Shown one piece after another: positions 1 through 8,037 of a stretch of 46,254 nt of DNA. Position 1 is the first letter of the stretch. Each line of letters begins with the position of its first letter. The translations under genes were made by a program, and so were the position numbers. The stretch is from Farysia itapuensis. Its lineage: Eukaryota; Basidiomycota; Ustilaginomycetes; Ustilaginales; Ustilaginaceae. The stretch is from positions 1 through 46,254 of the forward strand of contig JALBYC010000046.1 in the NCBI GenBank assembly GCA_023212645.1, written 5' to 3'. The notes under the pieces were generated by a model. It saw only the letters and a program-made list of their open reading frames with translations, did no database searches and had not been told where the DNA came from.

Positions 1-769
1 CGAGGCAAGGTGTAAGAATCATGCGATCGTCACAGCTCGGTGTCCACGTGCACGCTGTTGGGCATCGGTGTGCAGACATCTCGTGCGATGTAATGTAGCT
101 GCTCTTGTGTACCACGAAGCGCCTTTCTCAGGGCGACATTGGATTGAAGAGTTACTGTGAGTCACTGCTGGTCCGCTGTTGACAAGTTTTGGCAATCTCT
201 TGAGCTACACGATAGTCGCGCTGTTCATCTGACATCTCGATAGCCACAGCAGCTTCTGAAACGTTTGCCGTCGTGAGGTTGTCGTACAGCAACGGCCAGT
301 CAGCACGAGAAGCTCCAAAGCAAAACTTGCGACTGGCGACTCGTTCCTTTTCGGCATACTGTATGACGCTGTCTCGCAATTTGTCTTAGAGCTGGCAGCA
401 TGCCTTGTATGTAGGTTGGCACAAAAAGGTGAAGGGCGTGGACGAGAGATGGTACTGAAGATGATCCGCTTGACAAGCTCGACATTCCGACAAAGCTTCA
501 CGGTGAAGGTTGCAGACGCGTTACGGAAGTAGCGGAGCACTTCACGATGATGATGATGCAAATTAGCCTAGGTGCTGATGGCATAGGCAATCACGATCAT
601 GGCTGGGTTTGCGTGCGTGTGAATGAGAGTGATGATGGTGGTATGTGAGATACATGAGAATTGTGAATTGTGAGTGCGGGGTTTGAGGGACACTGTCTCT
701 ACAGCTCCTTTGCCTGATTGTGATTTGACTTGACATCCTCTTTTAGTACCACTGCCTACCAGCCGCACC
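1..769. other. Left-edge stretch with no firm gene
   Basis: No recognisable gene is fully supported here. The right part is presumably the promoter and 5' leader of the GT17 gene that starts at 770. The left part holds one protein-like minus-strand stretch (listed separately). The rest is low-information sequence with short GATGATGG-type and GTGAATTGTGAG-type repeats. Confidence 0.6.
152..379 (-). CDS. Possible terminal exon of a small unrecognised protein
   Basis: About 70 codons read on the minus strand with plausible globular composition (...ASRADWPLLYDNLTTANVSE...), ending in TAA near 152. There is no good ATG. The frame is closed upstream by a stop that sits inside a possible acceptor (CTCTAAG), so if real it would be the last exon of a spliced gene whose earlier exons lie between about 390 and 600. 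I recognise no family. It could equally be chance coding-like sequence in an intergenic region. Confidence 0.22.
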   Translation of the reverse strand: MRDSVIQYAEKERVASRKFCFGASRADWPLLYDNLTTANVSEAAVAIEMSDEQRDYRVAQEIAKTCQQRTSSDSQ

Positions 770-2007
770 ATGTCACGGAGCTTGTCGGTTCGTCAGGCAG
801 TATGTCTGCTTCTCGCCTGCATTCTTGTCCTTTTGCTCTATCTCGCCGCCCCATACCGCCATGATGCTCAAGATCTGCTAAGCTACAGTACACGACCCTT
901 GTGGGACAAAACGGAAGCTCCTCAGCAGATGCTCGCTCATATTCAGTCACCAAAGGTGTCAGCAAACGACGACGCAGCATGCGCCAGGCACGGTTGGCAT
1001 ACGAGGCCATCTCCAAAGCCTTTGCTCTGGGATGCGACTCTCTTCAGCACCGAACTCGACCTGCTCGAGATTCGTTTGTCCGAGTTGTGGGATGTTGTCG
1101 ATCTGTTCTTGGTTCTCGAGTCCACCCACACAATGACGGGCACAGAAAAGAAGCAGCTTCTGCTACGAGACAATATGGAGCGCTTCAAACCATGGGCGGC
1201 CAAGTTGAGATACTCTTTGCACCAAGGTCGAGCTTCGCGTGTGGGAGACGGACTCTTTACACTCGCAAACGAACAGAGACAGGCCATGACGCACCTGATG
1301 TGAGTACCCATGATCTCGTCTCTCACGGACAGTTCATTGACCCATTCCCTTTCCACAGCAACGAGCAAAAACCATCGGAGGACACTCTTGTGCTGATGGC
1401 TGACATCGATGAGATTCCTTACGCCGCAACACTGGATCTACTCAAGAGCTGTGAGGCGCCACTGCCAATACATTTGCAGCTGCAGAACTACATCTACAGC
1501 TTCGAGTTCCCGACCTTGGCCGATTCTTGGCGAGCTCAAGTGCATCGCTGGAGCACAATTGCCAGCAGCGACGGTTACAAGCACGGGCTCTCGTCTGATC
1601 GCATACTGGCCTCATCCGGTTGGCACTGCAGGTGAGTATCTACCGAGTAGGCATCCTCTTTCGAAACGCCGTCTGACATGCCTGGCTCGTACAGCTTCTG
1701 CTTTCGCACTCTCGCCGAGTTTAGCTTCAAGATGCTCTCTGCCTCGCATGTTGACCGACTTCTCAAGCGACCACAATATCAGCGCCTTCTGTCCCACACG
1801 TCCATACAGGATCACATCTGCAAAGGCAAAGACTTGTATGACATGCTGCCAGAGGCCTACTCGTGGGCCGATCTCATCGGATTCTGGGGAGGCGCCAAAC
1901 AGCAAATGGGAAGCCCAAACTTACCCGGTATCGTCGTCACTCAGTGGCAACGCTTTGCCTATCTACTCCCTGGCGGATGCCGTCGCGAGCCCGGCGACTT
2001 GTTGTAG
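770..2007 (+). CDS. Glycosyltransferase family 17 (beta-1,4-N-acetylglucosaminyltransferase-like), 3 exons
   Basis: Predicted Golgi type II membrane enzyme of the GT17 family (the family of mammalian MGAT3, which adds bisecting GlcNAc). The fungal acceptor is unknown. Exons are 770-1299, 1359-1631 and 1695-2007, with GTGAGT donors and CAG acceptors; splicing restores one frame of 371 residues. A single N-terminal hydrophobic anchor (residues about 9-27) is followed by the family blocks LWDATLFSTELDLLEIRL and a DIDE motif at residues 192-195, which is the expected metal/nucleotide-sugar binding site. GWHCSFCFR spans the second splice junction, and the ORF ends in the typical LP-rich tail. The start is the first ATG before the anchor, in good context (CACCATGTC). 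It is convergent with the next gene. The family call is firm; the substrate is not known. Confidence 0.88.
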
Positions 2008-2319
2008 CCTGAACAGAAGTTGCGCACTTGCCTCCATTACAGTGCAGCTGTCAGAGCGCTCGGATTGCAGTAAGGAAGAAAGTTCCGAAATCAGGGCGCT
2101 ATCCGATGATGTTCCACTACGAGATCTAGGACAGTGCGATATGTCTTGATGACTCAGGCAACGACCTTGTGCCATCTCCACGACTGACAATACTGCCTGT
2201 TGTAGCGCTAAGCGTCAGCAAACGGGCATTACGGCAAGGAATTAGCTACCAAAGCTAAGCTCGATCATCGTTCCTCGACAAGCCGAGGCAATCGAGCTCG
2301 CAGCAGAACAAGTGCATGA
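2008..2319. other. Convergent intergenic spacer
   Basis: 312 bp between the stop codons of the GT17 gene and the GH35 gene. It presumably holds both 3' UTRs. I see no ORF, RNA gene or repeat. Confidence 0.6.
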
Positions 2320-4008
2320 CTACCTGGTCAAAGTGTATGCAGTGCATGTTGCGATGGCAGTGTGTGCCGGAACAGTGATTGCAATGGGGAAACCTCCATA
2401 GTCAGGCTTGACGTTCGGCATGATAAGGCACTCTCCGCTGCGTGTCTCGTCACCGTTGAGCTCTCGCAGTCCTCGGAGTTCTCCCATTCCGTCCACAAAC
2501 TGCTCGCGAGCATTGAGAATACCAGTGAACACAGCATCTGGATTGGTGCTGTCGAAGGAGACTCGGAAGCCCCAGCCAAAGACAAGAAAGGCCGCCTCTC
2601 CTAGATGGATGACCATACCACATCCAGGTTCTTGTTTCCCGAAGACGAAGGCTCGCTCCACCTTGACCTTGTAATTGCCAAAAGTTTGCGTCCACATCTC
2701 GACGCCGTCCTTGCGGTCAATTTCGTCAAAGTAAAAGCCCAAGGTGGACGTTGGACCTCTTTGCCGTGCCTCGAGAATGTATTTGCGCATCTTCCCAAGC
2801 AGTCCAAAAACTCTGCTAAATGGGCAGTCTGCATCGTCACGTCCAACTAGGGTGTCGATACCAAAAGGACTGCATCCCAAAGCAGCAAAGCTGCCATAGG
2901 CGTACATCAGTCTTCGAGCTCCATACGCATCTCTCCTCTGTTCTGGGATAAAAAGGGGTTGACCATGCTGCGTATAGTTTTCGCATACCCAAGAGAACTT
3001 GTGCAAATACACATCTGGGGCCATAAAGTCGAGAGACGGGGCGTTGATCTTCCAGATGTCCAGCACATGAGGGCAGCCTCCACCTGACGGATAGTCGCCA
3101 GCCTTGGCGCCGCCACCAGCGACAGTTGTCATGTTGTGTTTGAGAGGAATCCCTTCCAGATCAAGGATATCCGGATGGTCGCAATTGAGCCATGCATTGA
3201 CAAAGAGGGGAAGTGCATATTCACTCTTTCCTCGAGCCGCTACTTTCTCGACGTACTGCGAGAGTGCGTTGGCCATGAAAACTTCTTCGCTGTCCTTGCC
3301 AAACGCTTCCGTCCAGGACATGGAGGTGAGATCGTCTGCCTTGTGGAATGGGTAGGCGCGCTTGATTGTCTCCGTGTGCAACCTCCTGTTGCTGAGGCTG
3401 GTGAGGAGCTCGCAAGGAACTGGCATAATGTACGCTTCTTGCGCAGGCGCCGATCGGTCTCTGGAATCTCCGAGCAGTCCCGGCTCGTTTTCTACCTGTA
3501 CCATGATGACTGTATTCTCTTCCTCGTCGATTGATCTGAGATGGGCCATCAAGGCGGCAAATGCTCGGGCGTCGGCCTCGCAGTTTCTGTCGACAAAAGG
3601 CGAAAGCGTTTCTATCACCCTCTTTACACTACCCCCTCCAATCTGAACTCGAGGAAATCGAACGGCGTCGATCTTGACCCAGCTTGGAACGTAGGTGCTC
3701 AGGCCGTTTTTGTAGCTACCGAACCAGAGCAGCACCAGATGCAAGCCATGCGAACGAGCAGCCTCAATGTTGGCGTCAAGCTCTGTGAAGTTAAAGGTGC
3801 CCTCGCAGGGTTCGATCTGCTCCCATGTGACGGCGGCGAGGACAGTGTTGATATGCATGTCTCGAATGTTGTCCCATTGCGTGCTCATGTAGGCGGCACT
3901 GCTAAAGCTCGAGTTCTGCAGCTCACCTGGCAGGCACAAGAACGGCTTGCCATCAACGATGAGTTGTGGTCCACTTGCTGTCTTTACGAGATGAGACGTG
4001 CTGGGCAT
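2320..4008 (-). CDS. GH35-type beta-galactosidase with DUF5597 C-terminal domain
   Basis: Intron-free 562-residue glycoside hydrolase of clan GH-A. The barrel opens with a substrate-side block (LVKTASGPQLIVDGKPF...LPGEL, residues about 7-30) and continues with NTVLAAVTWEQIEPCEG (54-70). The proposed acid/base is Glu175 in VQVENEP and the nucleophile is Glu356 in LFIPEQRR. Residues about 400-550 match the beta-rich DUF5597 module (GWGFRVSF, FVDGMGELRGLRELNGDE) found in bacterial and fungal GH35 enzymes. No signal peptide is visible, so it is probably intracellular and acts on imported oligosaccharides containing beta-galactosyl or related residues; the substrate is an inference. A weak TATTTA element lies about 50 bp upstream on the minus strand. 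Confidence 0.85.
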   Translation of the reverse strand: MPSTSHLVKTASGPQLIVDGKPFLCLPGELQNSSFSSAAYMSTQWDNIRDMHINTVLAAVTWEQIEPCEGTFNFTELDANIEAARSHGLHLVLLWFGSYKNGLSTYVPSWVKIDAVRFPRVQIGGGSVKRVIETLSPFVDRNCEADARAFAALMAHLRSIDEEENTVIMVQVENEPGLLGDSRDRSAPAQEAYIMPVPCELLTSLSNRRLHTETIKRAYPFHKADDLTSMSWTEAFGKDSEEVFMANALSQYVEKVAARGKSEYALPLFVNAWLNCDHPDILDLEGIPLKHNMTTVAGGGAKAGDYPSGGGCPHVLDIWKINAPSLDFMAPDVYLHKFSWVCENYTQHGQPLFIPEQRRDAYGARRLMYAYGSFAALGCSPFGIDTLVGRDDADCPFSRVFGLLGKMRKYILEARQRGPTSTLGFYFDEIDRKDGVEMWTQTFGNYKVKVERAFVFGKQEPGCGMVIHLGEAAFLVFGWGFRVSFDSTNPDAVFTGILNAREQFVDGMGELRGLRELNGDETRSGECLIMPNVKPDYGGFPIAITVPAHTAIATCTAYTLTR

Positions 4009-4432
4009 GCCGGTGGGAAGGTAAAGCTGCGAAGGAAGAGCAGCATTGGTGATAAATACCTACGGCAGTGAGGAGCATCGAGACAGCGCGCGAGATCTCC
4101 GATCCGGCATTTGTGCTGTCCGACCCGACATGCGCCCAACTCTCGCAGGAAGTTGCGCAGAGGGCTGAATCTGGTCGGGAAGATATGGAGGGGAAACGAG
4201 AATGCCGAGACGCGTGTCGGTGCGCCTGTCAGTTTCTGCACTCAGCAAAACCCCGCAGTGTGCATCTCGGCACATGCCCAGAAAGCCGCGCCCGTGCATT
4301 GAACATCGCCCGGCGTCACAGTCTTCACAGAAAGGCCCAACAGAGGAGGCACAAAGCTCGCTTCATCAAAGGCTGGACCGCACAGTCTTTCCACATCAAC
4401 TTCTAGGCACATGAATTCGCAATGATGATATC
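4009..4432. other. Spacer holding the GH35 promoter
   Basis: 424 bp between the GH35 start and the Rap1 stop, both on the minus strand. It should contain the GH35 promoter and the 3' UTR of Rap1. An ACGCGT hexamer occurs near 4208. No supported gene is present. Confidence 0.55.
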
Positions 4433-7400
4433 CTAGCGAAAGTCAGTGCGGCGTCGCATCTTATTCGATCTGGACGGGAGCGCGTCTCGGCTGTCTTCGT
4501 ATTTGCTTCCGATGTCGCGAGACGATCTTGATCGCTTCAGCGCTGATGCTGGGAAGCGGGTTCGATCCAGCAGACTCATGCACGATTCTGCAGCTGTGAA
4601 ATCGCCGTTCGTTATCTTGAGATAGTCGAGAGCGACACCCTCGTCGACGTCGAATCTTCCTGCCTGCTCTTCACACCAGTCGCAGACCGCGCGGTAAGCT
4701 TCAGAGATGTTGCCTTGGAACTGGATCAGGATGCTGTAAGCTTTCTCCTTGTTCATATCGAAAGTGTTGCAGAAGTCCTTGAAGAGTTGTCGGTACTTTT
4801 GCTTTTCAATTCTTTGACGCTGTGCTTCCCTTATGACCTTGTCCTCCTGTCTGGCCACTTCCCTGGACTGTCTTCTGCGATCCGATTGAATTTCAGGATA
4901 GGCGATGGGACCAGAGCGCGAGCGCGGGATGTGGGTCGTCGTAGCATAACGAGACGAGGAGGCGGCAGGAAGCAGGCGCTCACTGTTGCGTGAGCGTAAC
5001 ACAGGAGAAGCCAAGGAAACCTCGCTGGGCGCACTAGAGACACTTCGGGCCCACTCTCGTGTTGAAACAAGTCTCGAGCGGTTGCCAGTAGTCTGCAACG
5101 AAGGATAAGCACCGGCTCGACTACGCTCTTCGCGGCTTGTCATGGCTCGCGACCTCGAGCCGTGCAGCTGGAGCGAGCGACCCGACATGTTTGGAAGTGA
5201 CCGGTCATTCTGTCCTCGCGACCGATTTGCTCTGATTCTGGCTTCCTCGTCGCTGTCGATCGTCAGGTCCAGGAAGGCGGCACTTCTGTGCTCTGGATTC
5301 ATCGGCACGCCTTCGTTCCGCGATCTCGACAGGTCAGCATCGTCCTCTTCGCTCGAGTCGCTCTCGGAGTCTGACTCGGATTCACTTTGGGATTGCATCC
5401 TTCGTCTCTGAGTTTCTTCCTCCGATTCGGAAGTGGTCTCGCCTTCCTCGCTGCGGTCCTGACTGCTGCTGTAGGGAGCAGTCGCCCGAACACGTGATTC
5501 TTGGCTTCGTTCCAACAAGGTACGTGGAGTTGCTTGAACCTCTGCTTCCACAGCGAGCATTTCGTCTGCATCGTCTTTGTCCTCTAATTCATCTTCCTCT
5601 TCCCTCGGAGGAGGACTTGGAAGATTACGTGCCTCCTCCCACTCGAATGGCTTGGACGAGTCTGCAATTTGAGGCGGGACTTGTTGCTGCCGTTTTTGGC
5701 TGACGGGCGGGGCTGCTGCTCTCGTCAAAGACGAAGCTGTTGCACGATCGTTCGTCTTGTCATGCGCGTTTGTCGGATTGTCTTTGCCTCCCGCATTGCC
5801 ATTGATATGTGTCGGCTGAGCTGCGCTTACTGCCTGGTCGTTGGCTCCTGCGCTGGCTGATACGTCTTCCTGACCTTCTTCGCTTTCACCATCCTCTCCT
5901 TCTTCTTCACTGTCGAGGGCGAGCTTGATCATACCAAAGTAAAGGGCCCTGTTCTTGTAGAAATGGCTCTGCCATGCACTCGAGGTATGGCGGTCGTGAC
6001 GAGTGGCAAAGTCGTTCCAAAAGTCTGCGGACGGTCGACCCAGGTGACGTTCAAAGTCTTTTGGGGCGATCATTGCCTCGTCCGCGTAGGCAATCAAATG
6101 ATCGACAAGCGCCTTCTTGTCTGCGTCCGAGTACATGACGCGAGGTTTCCTCTGGGTCGAGCTGGGACCAGATGCTCGTTGAGAAGGGCCTGCTAGAGAC
6201 TCATCGGTTGCAGCTGTTCTGCGAGCCGATGTTTGTTCGGGCCCAAGCTCGTCGACTTCAGAGTCGGAGTCGTCCTCAGAAGCGCTTTCGGCGCCTTCTT
6301 GCTTCGCCGTTTTGATCGAAGTACTCTCCTTGGCAGTCTTTGTACGCAGAGCAGAGTACTCCCATCCACCTTCCGGCTCTGACTCTTCGTCGTAGGAAGG
6401 TGACCTGCGGAACAGAGCTGTGGTGGAAGGCGCCTTGTCGCGAATGACAGCACTGGCACGACGGCTGGTGGTGTCGGGCGGGGACGTGCTTGGAGGACGT
6501 GCATCAACGGTGGTTGTCGGAACAGCTGGTCGTGCCGGCCTTACCTCGATCTCATCAGAGTTGTCTCCTTCATCGTCATCGTCCAATGGTGGAATGGAGC
6601 GGGCTAGGGGTGCAGGCTGAGGCTGTACACGAGACAAGGCAGCTGAGCGAGACTCTGCTGCAAGAGCGAGCTGCCTCGCGATCCGCTCTTTCAAGTTCCT
6701 GTTCTTGGCGAAATTGTCGCGCAGGAACGTCTGAATGCTTGCTTGCGAGTGCGGAATGAGATGAGCGAGATCGTGCGACGCAGCATTCTGGCTGAAAGCA
6801 ATACCCTTTTCAACAAAGTACTCTACCATCTGATCTATCTCGTCCTCGAGGTAAGGGTTACGACCATAGTAAGAAATGACATCCTTGCTTGCCGACGATG
6901 CGCCATCACTCTGTCTAGAGACAGACAGGGCACTGTCAACGTTGTACTGAGCCTCGTCTCTATCGAGCAGGCGTCCCTCTTTGCTGCTGTCCATCACATA
7001 GTCAATTGTGACGACAGGAATGGGCTGTCCGATCTTTTGAGATTCTCGCTGCAATTTGAGGGCCTGAACTCGAGCGCGAGGGTCAACAACAATGTAGTCG
7101 GCCTTTCCGAAGCGGGACTCGGGAACACCACCGCTCTTTTTGATCAAGATACGCAATGACTTGGCTTCGGCATGTGGGATCTCTGTCTGCAGGAAGAAGT
7201 GTAGGGGCAAGGGCGGTGAAGAATTCTTCAGGAAAGCTTTAGATTGGGATGCAGCGGGCTCGACGTTGTCGTTCTGTGGCGGACGTTGTGGCTGCGCCGA
7301 AGGCGGCGTAGCGTCGTTCGCGTCGTTCGTCAGCTGAGTCTTTGTGGAAGCGGACGCCGCATTGTTTGGACTACGCTCCGCGGTACCATTCGAAGTGATG

Positions 7401-7438
7401 GACACAAAGGCTGTTGGTGCGCTAGCTATGGAGGTCAT
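4433..7438 (-). CDS. rap1: Rap1-type telomere-associated protein (BRCT, two Myb-like domains, RCT)
   Basis: 1,001 residues, intron-free. Order of parts: a low-complexity N-terminus; a BRCT domain at about 78-167 (ending VVTIDYVMDSSKEGRLL); a first Myb-like helix bundle at about 195-255 (YLEDEIDQMVEYF...LAHLIPHSQASIQTFLRDNF); a second Myb-like domain at about 434-505 (MYSDADKKALVDHLI...SSAWQSHFYKNRALYF); a long acidic and SR-rich linker; and a C-terminal helical domain at about 885-970 (DMNKEKAYSILIQFQGNISEAYRAV) that fits the Rap1 C-terminal (RCT) protein-interaction domain. This is the shelterin/telomere protein architecture; RCT proteins bind partners such as Taz1/TRF2 or Sir/Rif factors. 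The gene is head to head with shugoshin. Family assignment is strong from architecture; direct DNA binding is an inference from the tandem Myb-like domains. Confidence 0.85.
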   Translation of the reverse strand: MTSIASAPTAFVSITSNGTAERSPNNAASASTKTQLTNDANDATPPSAQPQRPPQNDNVEPAASQSKAFLKNSSPPLPLHFFLQTEIPHAEAKSLRILIKKSGGVPESRFGKADYIVVDPRARVQALKLQRESQKIGQPIPVVTIDYVMDSSKEGRLLDRDEAQYNVDSALSVSRQSDGASSASKDVISYYGRNPYLEDEIDQMVEYFVEKGIAFSQNAASHDLAHLIPHSQASIQTFLRDNFAKNRNLKERIARQLALAAESRSAALSRVQPQPAPLARSIPPLDDDDEGDNSDEIEVRPARPAVPTTTVDARPPSTSPPDTTSRRASAVIRDKAPSTTALFRRSPSYDEESEPEGGWEYSALRTKTAKESTSIKTAKQEGAESASEDDSDSEVDELGPEQTSARRTAATDESLAGPSQRASGPSSTQRKPRVMYSDADKKALVDHLIAYADEAMIAPKDFERHLGRPSADFWNDFATRHDRHTSSAWQSHFYKNRALYFGMIKLALDSEEEGEDGESEEGQEDVSASAGANDQAVSAAQPTHINGNAGGKDNPTNAHDKTNDRATASSLTRAAAPPVSQKRQQQVPPQIADSSKPFEWEEARNLPSPPPREEEDELEDKDDADEMLAVEAEVQATPRTLLERSQESRVRATAPYSSSQDRSEEGETTSESEEETQRRRMQSQSESESDSESDSSEEDDADLSRSRNEGVPMNPEHRSAAFLDLTIDSDEEARIRANRSRGQNDRSLPNMSGRSLQLHGSRSRAMTSREERSRAGAYPSLQTTGNRSRLVSTREWARSVSSAPSEVSLASPVLRSRNSERLLPAASSSRYATTTHIPRSRSGPIAYPEIQSDRRRQSREVARQEDKVIREAQRQRIEKQKYRQLFKDFCNTFDMNKEKAYSILIQFQGNISEAYRAVCDWCEEQAGRFDVDEGVALDYLKITNGDFTAAESCMSLLDRTRFPASALKRSRSSRDIGSKYEDSRDALPSRSNKMRRRTDFR

Positions 7439-8037
7439 CGTGAGCGCGACTTCACGCTAAACAATGAGGCAAAGCTCGGACCTGCCAAGAAGATGCAGCG
7501 ACCAGCTCAAACCTCGTCGTCGCTCGTTGCGGTTTGGTGGAAAGGCAGAAGGGGCTCACTTTGGGGTCAAAAATCGCGGCGCGAACTGGATTTCCACGCG
7601 TTGATGGCTTCCAGCTTCCAGATGTGGGCAATTGTGATTCATACTTGGTAAACTCACGTGATGCTGCTATGCTCAAACGCGGGTCGCGGTCCTCGGATTT
7701 CCCAATCTGACAGTCGAAACCCTGTTTCGATGCAATTTACTTTGGCAGATGCAAACAGCATTCACTCCACCGCCTCTTCTCCCTCTAGCGCATCCAGGCA
7801 TCCGTCAGCCCTGAACGTCTTGTTGACCGACTGGGAAGCAGTGTAGCTCGCAGACTCTGCTATCGAAGCTGTGGTACATCTGGTGGACCGTCGTTGCAAA
7901 TTTGTCGCTCTCTTGCAAAAGGCATCTGATATCGAAGCTCGCCTCACACATGCTTGCCATTGTCTCAGTATCCTGATCAGGCGCTTGTATTGTCGACTGT
8001 TCGTCAGCTGTAGCAGCTCAGCGCGGCAGGACACAAA
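7439..8037. promoter_or_regulatory. Divergent promoter region between rap1 and shugoshin
   Basis: 599 bp between the start codons of two oppositely oriented genes, so both promoters must lie here. It contains an ACGCGT hexamer at 7596-7601 that matches the MluI cell-cycle box bound by MBF in yeasts. One copy is close to chance expectation, so the match is suggestive only. No supported ORF is present. Confidence 0.5.

Noticed and set aside
205..561. Minus-strand open frame beginning with four His codons
   Set aside because: Starts at TTG, arises from an ATGATGATG repeat on the other strand, and resembles no family.
7596..7601. ACGCGT as proof of MBF control
   Set aside because: The hexamer also occurs in unrelated places (near 515 and 4208) at about chance frequency; kept only as a hint.
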